From contig NZ_CP124614.1 in assembly GCF_029958905.1 (NCBI RefSeq), forward strand, positions 1,302,001 through 1,366,000: 64,000 bases of DNA, given 5' to 3'. This document shows positions 8,617 through 15,657 of this stretch, piece by piece. Origin of the DNA: Vibrio sp. YMD68. Its GTDB lineage: Bacteria; Pseudomonadota; Gammaproteobacteria; Enterobacterales; Vibrionaceae. Made by a program: the position numbers and the translations under genes. Under the pieces are notes generated by a model, which saw nothing but the letters and a program-made list of their open reading frames with translations, was not told the origin of the DNA and made no database searches. How positions within the stretch are numbered: the first letter of the stretch is position 1; each line of letters starts with the position of its first letter.

Positions 8617-9897
8617 ATGGAATCCCAACAATCTATGAAACAATTAAAAAAAATCGGCGCGATTAGTGGTGCTGTACTCCTTGTATTGTGCTGGCCACTT
8701 GCTGTTGGTCAAATAGGCCAAAGGGTTATTACTGATGGGGTTGCACATTTAGGTAACGATTTGGTTAGCGCAGAAATCATCGAGTATGATCGTGGTTATT
8801 TAAATTCAACCGTTCAAACTCGATATGTGCTGAATGATGCTGATATGATTGCTCAGTTTGAAGCCGATGGTCTGCCGACAGAGTTTGTGGTCAACAGTGC
8901 GGTCAAGCATGGCTTACTAAGTTTGGATGCGCATTCGTCACTAACGGGAAGTGAATTTCCGTTGACGGTGGATACCGTTACTCAGTTAAACGGGAATACC
9001 GATTATACGGTGAATTTGGCAAACTGGTATTATCGAACTCAAGGTGCAGATGAATTGGCCATCTCGGTATCTCCTTCTACCATCACTGGCAATATTACCG
9101 TGTTGGGGCAGGTTGCTTACCAACTCGATATGCCTTCAATCGAACTGGATTTTTCAACCGGTGAAAAGTTGATATTGACGGATGTCGTGGGGCAAGGCGA
9201 GGGCAAAAATGAAAGTGGATTTTGGTTAGGCAATCAATCGATGTCGATTGAGAAGTTTACGATTTCTGATACCACTGCGATGCAGACATCATTTGAAATA
9301 GAGAAAGGCCAGTATCAATTTACCTCTGCGTTTAATAATGAACAAAGTCGATTGACCAGCAACCACAAAGTTGCGATGGGGAGCCTATTTACGCCCGATG
9401 GCTCGGTAGATGATTTTAGCCTCGATTTTTCGATGGGTGACATTGATAGCGTTGCTTTTGAAAGATTAATGTCTCTGTATCAAAGTAATCCAATCATGAC
9501 AGAAGAAGAGATAGCAGAGGCGATTCCCTATGTCGATTCTCTTTTCTCCCAAGGCTTTTATCTAGCAATGAATAAGATGTCATTGAAAGTGGGCGAAGGT
9601 GAATTTGAGTCGATGTGGAAGCTCTCTGTGCCACAGGGAACCGACCAGGTTTCACAAGATCCAACCAAAATATTACCCGCTCTAACGGGGGATATCAGCA
9701 CCTATTTTTCCAATCAACTGGTTATGGATTTCCCATTTATTAAGCAGGGCATTGATGAAGCGGTTGTGATGGAAATTATTGAACAAACCGAACAGGGTTA
9801 CCAGATTAAAGCAGAACTAAAAGATGCCAATGTAGTATTTGAAAGTGGGCAGGAAATTCCTTTAATGTCGCTATTGCTGCCAATGTTGATGCAATAA
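8617..9897 (+). CDS. YdgA-like DUF945 protein
   Basis: Encodes 426 residues. It has an N-terminal membrane anchor (ISGAVLLVLCWPLAVGQIGQRV) followed by a long beta-rich periplasmic domain containing EYDRGYLNSTVQTRY, a typical DUF945 signature. DUF945 proteins such as E. coli YdgA are envelope proteins of poorly defined role. A second ATG six codons in (8635) is an equally plausible start, since neither has a strong ribosome site. It is divergent from the kinase gene and followed by a hairpin terminator. Confidence 0.75.
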   Translation: MESQQSMKQLKKIGAISGAVLLVLCWPLAVGQIGQRVITDGVAHLGNDLVSAEIIEYDRGYLNSTVQTRYVLNDADMIAQFEADGLPTEFVVNSAVKHGLLSLDAHSSLTGSEFPLTVDTVTQLNGNTDYTVNLANWYYRTQGADELAISVSPSTITGNITVLGQVAYQLDMPSIELDFSTGEKLILTDVVGQGEGKNESGFWLGNQSMSIEKFTISDTTAMQTSFEIEKGQYQFTSAFNNEQSRLTSNHKVAMGSLFTPDGSVDDFSLDFSMGDIDSVAFERLMSLYQSNPIMTEEEIAEAIPYVDSLFSQGFYLAMNKMSLKVGEGEFESMWKLSVPQGTDQVSQDPTKILPALTGDISTYFSNQLVMDFPFIKQGIDEAVVMEIIEQTEQGYQIKAELKDANVVFESGQEIPLMSLLLPMLMQ

Positions 9898-9925
9898 ATG
9901 AGTCGATAACGAGCAATAGAATAAT

Positions 9926-9954
9926 AAAAGAGCTTGAAAGAGCTCTTTTGTCAC
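9926..9954 (+). terminator. Hairpin terminator after the DUF945 gene
   Basis: A perfect 9-bp stem AAAAGAGCT / AGCTCTTTT with a 6-nt loop, ending in four T residues. Confidence 0.6.
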
Positions 9955-10032
9955 TTTTTATCCTTAAAAAAACGTGCTATTAATCACAGTTAGTATCTAC
10001 AAAGCATTTTGAAATTAGGAGCAAGGACACTC

Positions 10033-11127
10033 ATGCAGCCCAACACGGATAACATTTTTAATTTTAGTGCTGGCCCAGCGGCTTTACCGAAGGCCGTGAT
10101 GAAACAGGCTCAAGCCGAGTTTATTGATTGGAACAATTTAGGCACCTCGGTGATGGAAATCAGCCATCGCAGTAAAGCATTTATCAAAGTTGCGGAAGAA
10201 GCCGAGCAAGATTTAAGAGATCTGCTAGCGATTCCTTCCAATTATAAAGTGCTGTTTTGCCAAGGTGGCGCAAGAGCTCAGTTTGCCGCTATCCCTATGA
10301 ACTTGTTAGGCAGTAAAACAACAGCAACGTACATTGATGCGGGTTACTGGGCAGAGAGCGCCATAACTGAAGCCAAGAAATATTGTCAACCTGATGTCTT
10401 TGTGGCTAAAACGTTGAAAGATGACCAAGTGGCGGTTGTGGATGCTCGAGATTGGAAGATTAGCGAAGCAGCAGCGTATGTTCACTTCTGCCCTAACGAA
10501 ACCATCGATGGTATAGAAATCAATGATCTACCCGTGACGGATAAACCCATCGTTGCGGATATGTCATCAACGATACTATCGCGTGAGATTGACGTTTCAA
10601 AATACGGTGTGATTTACGCAGGTGCTCAGAAGAATATTGGTCCCGCTGGTCTTTGCATTGTGATCGTTAGAGACGATTTATTAGATCTTGCAACCAGCGT
10701 ATTACCGAGTGTATTGAATTACAAAGTACTGGCAGAAAAAGAGTCAATGTTTAATACACCGCCAACATTTGCTTGGTATCTGTCGGGTCTCGTTTTTAAA
10801 TGGTTAAAACAGCAAGGTGGCGTTAAAGCGCTTGAGAGCGTTAACCGAGAAAAAGCGGCGTTATTGTATCACTGCATCGATGATTCTAACTTCTATCAAA
10901 ATAACGTTCATCCTGATAATCGCTCGTTGATGAATATTCCTTTTCAACTGAGTAAGCCAGATTTAGATAGCGTGTTTCTAGAGCGTGCTGAGCAACGCGG
11001 TTTAGTGGCGCTAAAAGGGCACCGAGCTGTGGGTGGCATGAGAGCATCGCTGTATAACGCAATGCCGATAGAAGGTGTTCAAGCACTAGTCGAGCTGATG
11101 AAAGAGTTTGAAGCAGAATTCGCTTAA
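10033..11127 (+). CDS. serC: Phosphoserine aminotransferase
   Basis: PLP enzyme that converts 3-phosphohydroxypyruvate and glutamate to phosphoserine, and also works in pyridoxine synthesis. Encodes 364 residues from the ATG at 10033, which follows AGGAGCAAGGAC; an in-frame start 24 bp upstream lacks this site. The family N-terminus [13 protein letters not shown] is intact, as are [30 protein letters not shown] and the PLP lysine in [12 protein letters not shown]. Length is normal for SerC. It is probably monocistronic. Whether this is the only serC copy in the genome cannot be told from this window. Confidence 0.93.
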   Translation: MQPNTDNIFNFSAGPAALPKAVMKQAQAEFIDWNNLGTSVMEISHRSKAFIKVAEEAEQDLRDLLAIPSNYKVLFCQGGARAQFAAIPMNLLGSKTTATYIDAGYWAESAITEAKKYCQPDVFVAKTLKDDQVAVVDARDWKISEAAAYVHFCPNETIDGIEINDLPVTDKPIVADMSSTILSREIDVSKYGVIYAGAQKNIGPAGLCIVIVRDDLLDLATSVLPSVLNYKVLAEKESMFNTPPTFAWYLSGLVFKWLKQQGGVKALESVNREKAALLYHCIDDSNFYQNNVHPDNRSLMNIPFQLSKPDLDSVFLERAEQRGLVALKGHRAVGGMRASLYNAMPIEGVQALVELMKEFEAEFA

Positions 11128-11268
11128 CAGCATTAGGCGGCATTTCCACGCAATTTTAATCGCGGTAAGTGGTGTCTGGCGAGGAGTGACTCGATAGCTT
11201 TCACTTCTTCCGCTATAAGCAGCACATTAACAAGCAGCGCATCAACGATACAGTACGATGTAATATTT

Positions 11269-11304
11269 AAGGCCTAGTCATAATTAATGACTAGGCCTTT
11301 TTGT
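11269..11304 (+). terminator. Strong terminator downstream of serC
   Basis: A perfect 12-bp stem (AAGGCCTAGTCA / TGACTAGGCCTT) with a 7-nt loop, followed by TTTTTGTTG. It isolates serC from the chemosensory operon. The 140 bp between serC and this hairpin hold no gene that I can see. Confidence 0.9.
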
Positions 11305-11407
11305 TGTTCCCTGTCTTTGTCCGAGGGTAATTTCACCGTTTTTTACTGCAAGCTGCTGAATTTGAACTAGGCTATTTACTAGATTGTAAATAAAAGGGAA
11401 AGAGTGA

Positions 11408-12157
11408 GTGGGCAGTATTCGAGTTATCTTGCAAGTCATCACTGGAGTCTTTATCACGCTGCTACTGCTGTTTGGTTTGGCGTGGAAGACCATACTTGCA
11501 ACCTTGCTCGTTAGTGTATTCTTTATTTGGTGTCATCAGCGTCAAACCCCCAACGACACAAGCCCCGTTTCCAAGAGCCCCGAGCACAACAACTCCAGTC
11601 ACAGCAGTCAAGAAAACAGAAGTCAAGACAACACCAGTCAGGGCCATAAGAGCGATAATCATCAAAATCACAGCTACCAAGAAGCGGTAGCTTCCATGCA
11701 AAATCACCTACTTCCGAAGCTCAATAAACAATTAGAAATTTCATACCAAGACTCCCATGAATCGATCAATCAAATAACCCATCGGTTCGTCAAGTTGAGC
11801 CAACTGGTCAAAAACAGAAACGAAATTGACTCCTCTTTCATGGACACGGACTCCAAGGCGACGGACTGCAATGAATTGACAGAAGAGAAACAGCTTTTAG
11901 AAAAAGACATGAACCGAGCTTACAACGAATTGATGGAGCTGCTCCAGCACGGCGATAGAAACTTGCAACGGCAAGCGGGTGTCATGGAGTTATTTGGATT
12001 GCTCATTAAAGAATTACGAGCACTCGATTTTAAGGGAGAAGGGTGGGATGAAGCATTACTGGATAGTGAATTTAATAGAATCATTAATCGAACCGAGCTC
12101 GCGATGATAAAAAAGCGTAGCGAGAGCGAATCCGATGAAGGCGTGACCTATTTCTAG
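11408..12157 (+). CDS. Membrane-anchored coiled-coil protein heading the chemosensory operon
   Basis: Encodes 249 residues from GTG at 11408. Residues 5-42 are two closely spaced hydrophobic segments. Residues 46-90 are a polar linker extremely rich in Ser, Asn, Gln and His. The rest is helical, with predicted coiled coil around NRAYNELMELLQHGDRNLQRQAGVMELFG. It sits 34 bp before cheY and appears to be the first gene of an operon that continues past the prophage with STAS, cheA and others. I do not recognise the family. A membrane tether or scaffold for the chemosensory complex is a guess from context. Confidence 0.65.
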   Translation: MGSIRVILQVITGVFITLLLLFGLAWKTILATLLVSVFFIWCHQRQTPNDTSPVSKSPEHNNSSHSSQENRSQDNTSQGHKSDNHQNHSYQEAVASMQNHLLPKLNKQLEISYQDSHESINQITHRFVKLSQLVKNRNEIDSSFMDTDSKATDCNELTEEKQLLEKDMNRAYNELMELLQHGDRNLQRQAGVMELFGLLIKELRALDFKGEGWDEALLDSEFNRIINRTELAMIKKRSESESDEGVTYF

Positions 12158-12191
12158 TGGAGAAGCCAATTTTAATGGGAGAAATTAAGCA

Positions 12192-12560
12192 ATGAAAAAA
12201 ACAATACTGATTGTTGATGATTCTGAATCGCTTCGACAAGTAGTAAGCATCGCGCTTGGGGGAGCGGGTTATGAAATCTTGGAGGCGAAAGATGGGGTTG
12301 ATGGTTTAAAGAAACTGAATGGCGTAAGAGTACATCTGATTATTAGCGATGTGAATATGCCTAACATGGATGGGATTGATTTCGTCAAACAGGTCAAAAC
12401 CTTAGATAAGTACAAGTTCACACCAATCATAATGTTAACGACGGAAAATCAAGAGTATCTCAAAGAAGAAAGTAGAAAGGCGGGGGCAAAAGCTTGGATG
12501 GTCAAGCCATTTAAGCCTGACCAGATGTTACAAGCAGTCTCAAAGCTACTGTCAGTTTAA
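12192..12560 (+). CDS. cheY: CheY-like response regulator
   Basis: Encodes 122 residues, a stand-alone receiver of normal CheY length. All key residues are present: D9/D10 (LIVDDSE), phospho-acceptor D53 (ISDVNMPNMDG), T83/T84 (IMLTTEN) and K105 (MVKPF). It is the expected phospho-target of the CheA now located 36 kb downstream, beyond the prophage. Because the surrounding cluster has STAS, two CheW and an EAL protein, its output may not be the flagellar motor. Confidence 0.9.
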   Translation: MKKTILIVDDSESLRQVVSIALGGAGYEILEAKDGVDGLKKLNGVRVHLIISDVNMPNMDGIDFVKQVKTLDKYKFTPIIMLTTENQEYLKEESRKAGAKAWMVKPFKPDQMLQAVSKLLSV

Positions 12561-12572
12561 AAGGGCAAATGG

Positions 12573-12592
12573 ATGGACGTAAACGTTTATGT
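12573..12592 (+). pseudogene. 5' fragment of STAS-domain gene, cut by prophage insertion
   Basis: ATG at 12573 follows AAGGG with seven bases between, 12 bp after the cheY stop. Codons read M-D-V-N-V-Y and then two bases of the next codon before the phage end. Joining these bases to the sequence after 48098 restores an open frame MDVNVYVLPQELTIYEVSEV, a normal STAS-domain N-terminus. The gene is therefore split by the prophage. Translation here now runs into phage DNA and stops after about 15 more codons. Confidence 0.85.
12588..12592. repeat. Target-site duplication, left copy (TATGT)
   Basis: TATGT directly precedes the phage terminus TGACAG and is repeated at 48094-48098 directly after the other terminus. 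Five bases is the duplication length made by Mu-family transposases. Confidence 0.85.
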
Positions 12593-12641
12593 TGACAGCG
12601 CCGAGCGGAACTTAAAACACCATGTATTTTTAACTTAAAAC
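12593..12641 (+). repeat. Phage right terminus with two 10-bp direct repeats
   Basis: AACTTAAAAC occurs at 12609-12618 and 12632-12641, 23 bp apart, just inside the phage end. The other terminus contains TTAACTTTTAAT near 48071-48082, a partial match. Such end-proximal repeats are candidate transposase-binding sites, by analogy with the Mu att sites. The assignment is inference. Confidence 0.4.
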
Positions 12642-12743
12642 GTTAATTGATCCGAAACTACCCGAAATAAAGCGGGATATAGCGAAACGAGCGAGGTGAT
12701 TTTTGTCGTGAATTATTTAATGTTAGTGCGTAACAAAATCTAT

Positions 12744-12762
12744 AAAGGCGCATAATTGCGCC
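12744..12762 (-). terminator. Terminator of the leftmost phage operon
   Basis: Read on the minus strand, GGCGCA-ATTA-TGCGCC is followed by TTTATAG, about 50 bp beyond the tail fibre assembly gene. Confidence 0.55.
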
Positions 12763-12813
12763 CTGATTTGAGGTGATGTTTCGATTCACTTTTGTGCATA
12801 TGCCGTTACTCAA

Positions 12814-13233
12814 TCAACGCACTGAAGCAGATAACTTCGGACGACCACATTCAGGAAAATCAGCTTGTTGAACATACTCAATTAGCATTTTTCTATCACC
12901 AAGCAATTTAAAGTAGTCTTCTTCTGTATAAGTTCCAGCTCTAAGCTCTGAATACGGCTCCTCTATTGCCATATCCGCTTGATACTCCGTAATTGCTGCG
13001 TTGACATGAGTAAGTTCAGTTTGCTGCCAGTGGCGCTCTTCTACCTCGTTTATAATCGTAACTTTTTCAAACACGCCATCAACATAATGATAGATACCTA
13101 GATGTTCTCTAATGTCATCAGGTAACTCATTGGCGTTAACCGAGTGCTTATGGGCGATGTTGCTATGGCTTACATTACCAATAGCAATAACAACACCCAT
13201 CTCGTCGGTATTTACAGTCACTGTGCTCATCAT
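12814..13233 (-). CDS. Probable tail fibre assembly protein
   Basis: Encodes 139 residues from the ATG at 13233, which overlaps the fibre gene stop by 4 bp (ATGA) and follows GGGAGAGCGA. An adjacent ATG at 13230 is possible. The sequence has ELPDDIREHLGIYHYVDGVFEKV followed by a helical half with ITEYQADMAIEEPYSELRAG. It is last in the operon after the fibre, the usual position of a fibre chaperone. The family is inferred mainly from position and size. Confidence 0.5.
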   Translation of the reverse strand: MMSTVTVNTDEMGVVIAIGNVSHSNIAHKHSVNANELPDDIREHLGIYHYVDGVFEKVTIINEVEERHWQQTELTHVNAAITEYQADMAIEEPYSELRAGTYTEEDYFKLLGDRKMLIEYVQQADFPECGRPKLSASVR

Positions 13234-14324
13234 TCGCTCTCCCATACCGCATCAATATTTACCTCAAACTTCGAGACGACATTTGAATTAGGCCCATAAT
13301 TACCGGTCATAAAACTTAATCGTTTCGGTGTCCCTCCATCAGCTAAAGTGATTGGAACAATAAATTCGTTATATACACCGTATGTGGTAGTAAAGTTTGG
13401 TACCGAAAAATAAATACTAGTGTTTTCAATTGGATATGTTGGCCCTCCACTTTCGCTATCATGACAATACATAATGACATACAAGTTGATCGGCTCACTC
13501 GTTATCACTCTGGTTTGGATATTAATGAACTTCACTTTTGATGCGGAAGCGGGCAGAACCCATTCTGGTTTTGGCGTTTGCCCAACAGGTAAAAGTGATA
13601 TCGTTAGATCATCAGGATATAAACGAGCTTTTTTCAGGATTAATGGTGGCAAATTATCTGGACTATAAACGGACCCTAAGCCTTCTTTGAGCGCTTTTTC
13701 TGTCACCGCTTTTGATTCACTCTGACCTTGGTAGGAGTTCGATAATTGCACAACGCCAGAGCGCAAGGTAGTTGCGGTTCTGCGCAGCAGCTTCTTGATA
13801 GTCATGAATGCCGAGTCATCGGTTCCATCATCAACCTGAGCATTAGTGGCAATACGCGCAATCCCTGACTCTAACTCGGTAGCATGAGGGATAATTGGCG
13901 TGATGTTGATGGTCACCGCTGAGGCTTGGTACAAATCCATTGAGCACTCAATTTCGATTTGAACGTATTGATTATCAACAGAAGGAATGAGTGTTGAAGG
14001 GTACGAGCTATAAACAATAAGATTGCCATCAGAATCATGCAGACCAAACTCATTAATAAAGCGCCCAGCAAAGCGTGACGCGTCGACATAGACAATGGCA
14101 TTGAACCAGTGCTCTTGCGTGTTGCCCTCATTAATATCTTGTCGACCGAACTCATTCACTAAGTGCGTGACGTCCGGTGTTGGCGTGACACTTGATCCAT
14201 TCGCATCGCCTAGAGACATTTGGTCAATTAATAACTTTTGCCCACTTTGGTAGGCCGCTTCCAGCAGCTCTTTACCCTTATCGGTAAGCACCGCCGTGTG
14301 CTTTTGTGCAGATCCTAAACTCAT
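13230..14324 (-). CDS. Tail fibre protein
   Basis: Encodes 364 residues. The N-terminus MSLGSAQKHTAVLTDKGKELL and the block FINEFGLHDSDGNLIVYSSYPS match the N-terminal virion-attachment domain of P2-gpH-like fibres (DUF3751). After about residue 165 comes the ARIATNAQVDDGTDDSAFMTIKKL repeat type typical of fibre shafts. The C-terminal 140 residues are a beta-rich tip that should determine receptor binding. It overlaps gpI by 4 bp. Confidence 0.8.
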   Translation of the reverse strand: MSLGSAQKHTAVLTDKGKELLEAAYQSGQKLLIDQMSLGDANGSSVTPTPDVTHLVNEFGRQDINEGNTQEHWFNAIVYVDASRFAGRFINEFGLHDSDGNLIVYSSYPSTLIPSVDNQYVQIEIECSMDLYQASAVTINITPIIPHATELESGIARIATNAQVDDGTDDSAFMTIKKLLRRTATTLRSGVVQLSNSYQGQSESKAVTEKALKEGLGSVYSPDNLPPLILKKARLYPDDLTISLLPVGQTPKPEWVLPASASKVKFINIQTRVITSEPINLYVIMYCHDSESGGPTYPIENTSIYFSVPNFTTTYGVYNEFIVPITLADGGTPKRLSFMTGNYGPNSNVVSKFEVNIDAVWESE

Positions 14325-14950
14325 ATTTCATTACTCTTATTTCGGATAGTCATGCGATGTCGACTCTTTAGGGTGACCGCTGAATATAGTCCGCCAATTA
14401 ACGTTGGATTGGTTGGGAAGTTTTTAGAGGTAATTCGGTTGCGTCCTGTTGAAACTGCAACGCTGAATATCCCTCCTGTCGATGGCTTGTTTTTTATCGT
14501 CATTTGCCAATGTTGAGAGCCTTGTTTGTTGCTCTCAACGACCGTGACGACGTTCTCATAGTCTTTTTGAGTCAACCCACCTTTGTCTTGAATCACTTCG
14601 ACCAAAAAGGTGCCTTTAGCACCCATTGGATTCATTTGATGCCAAACGGTCAGCGTTGGGTTGAAACCTGTTAGGTCCAACGCTCGTTTTACAGCCCAGA
14701 CCGTGCCTTTGTATCGATAAAGCACTAAGCCTTCTTTGACGACTTCACGCTTTCTCTCAACTGTCCAAGCGTCATCCCAGGTATCGACACGAAACCACCA
14801 AGAAAGCCAGGGTAAGTAAGATTCGTGGACGTTATCAATATCGAGAACCTGAAGACCATGAATGGCTAAGCGAAGCTCGTCCATCTCTTCCGTTGTCAGG
14901 AAACTCAGCGTTCGGAGTCGAACGTCTTGCTTTAAGATTTTGGGAAGCAT
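14321..14950 (-). CDS. Baseplate/tail protein I
   Basis: Encodes 209 residues resembling P2 gpI, which joins the baseplate wedge to the tail fibre. Recognisable blocks are LPWLSWWFRVDTWDDAW, VKEGLVLYRYKGTVWAVKRALDLTGF and the C-terminal SRHRMTIRN. It is the first gene of a three-gene minus-strand operon with the fibre. In P2 and most relatives gpI directly follows gpJ, whereas here gpJ lies 20 kb away on the other strand. Confidence 0.8.
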   Translation of the reverse strand: MLPKILKQDVRLRTLSFLTTEEMDELRLAIHGLQVLDIDNVHESYLPWLSWWFRVDTWDDAWTVERKREVVKEGLVLYRYKGTVWAVKRALDLTGFNPTLTVWHQMNPMGAKGTFLVEVIQDKGGLTQKDYENVVTVVESNKQGSQHWQMTIKNKPSTGGIFSVAVSTGRNRITSKNFPTNPTLIGGLYSAVTLKSRHRMTIRNKSNEI

Positions 14951-15000
14951 TATTTCGTCTCGTTTATCCAGTATTTATAGGATATTCAAACCTGACAACA

Positions 15001-15017
15001 TAATTTCCGTTCGGCAG
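15001..15017. promoter_or_regulatory. Putative phage late-promoter element, copy 1
   Basis: TAATTTCCGTTCGGCAG lies between the divergent gpI gene (start 51 bp to the left) and the tail chaperone gene (start 60 bp to the right). It is identical to copy 2 (28268-28284) and differs at one base from copy 3 (31734-31750). On the + side the following bases align with copy 3 as TGG-N2-GCTA-N-ATA-N-AA, giving a -10-like box. The core CCG-TT-CGG is an inverted repeat. Binding by a phage activator is inferred. Confidence 0.6.
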
Positions 15018-15076
15018 CTGGATGCTATATATAAAGACACAATGCAGGCTCTAAATTACTCACAACGAGACAAGAT

Positions 15077-15505
15077 ATGAGCACTGACAATCAAACTAAA
15101 AACCCCGTAGAAACCGAATTAGAATCAGAAGTTCGAACCTTCACTTTGGAAGATATTGCCCGTGCAATGATGGAGTTTGATATCTGCATGTTGAACACTC
15201 CGGTTCAATTTGGTGGGATGGAACTCAACTGTGCTAAGCGAGTACGCAAAGCACTGGTTAAAGACCGAATTGAAGCCGTGCGTTTCACCAAAGAGCAATA
15301 CGGTTTTGAATCTAACGATGCCATCACCGCGCATATCGCCTCGAGCATTTTAGTGTTTGGTGAACGCATTGAAGAGAGGCGAGATGAGCATGGCAAGCTC
15401 ACGAACTTGGGTATGAAAGGCGAAGTGGTCATTCCTGTCGATATGCTGATTAACCTGCCCTATGAAGAGCACATCAACTTGGCTCACCTGATGGGAAAGA
15501 GCTAA
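15077..15505 (+). CDS. Tail assembly chaperone, short (unshifted) form
   Basis: Encodes 142 residues, including TFTLEDIARAMMEFDI and a conserved domain with MKGEVVIPVDMLINLPYEEHINLAHLMGKS. It lies immediately before the tape measure gene, the fixed position of lambda gpG/P2 gpE/Mu gp41-type chaperones that coat the tape measure protein during tail assembly. The gene ends in GGGAAAGAGCTAA, a slippery heptamer two codons before the stop, so a longer frameshifted product is expected. Confidence 0.75.
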   Translation: MSTDNQTKNPVETELESEVRTFTLEDIARAMMEFDICMLNTPVQFGGMELNCAKRVRKALVKDRIEAVRFTKEQYGFESNDAITAHIASSILVFGERIEERRDEHGKLTNLGMKGEVVIPVDMLINLPYEEHINLAHLMGKS

Positions 15506-15657
15506 ACCTCGCTCGAATCAAACAGAATATTTTTGATCACTCTTTTCGACTGCTCACCCATAAGAAAATCGGTCTTGTCTCCGTTGGTGAATTACTCAAT
15601 GCCGACTGGGCACAATATACGTATCTCATAGAGGTCTTTAATCATGACAATAAATAA
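15077..15657 (+). CDS. Predicted -1 frameshift product of the tail chaperone gene
   Basis: At 15493-15499 the bases G-GGA-AAG are in the X-XXY-YYZ phase. After a -1 slip the ribosome reads GAG at 15499 and continues through an open frame (ELNLARIKQNIFDHSFRLLT and beyond) for 52 codons to TAA at 15655-15657, which overlaps the tape measure start at 15644. The fusion would be 193 residues. Lambda G/GT uses the same heptamer, and the arrangement is conserved in long-tailed phages. Frameshift efficiency is unknown. Confidence 0.75.
15493..15499 (+). promoter_or_regulatory. Programmed -1 ribosomal frameshift site GGGAAAG
   Basis: The heptamer sits with zero-frame codons GGA AAG, followed by AGC TAA. 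No obvious stable downstream pseudoknot was identified by eye. Confidence 0.75.

Noticed and set aside
12593..12641. Extended inverted repeats at the phage termini
   Set aside because: Beyond the terminal TGA/TCA the two ends do not match as inverted repeats; only short internal direct repeats are seen.
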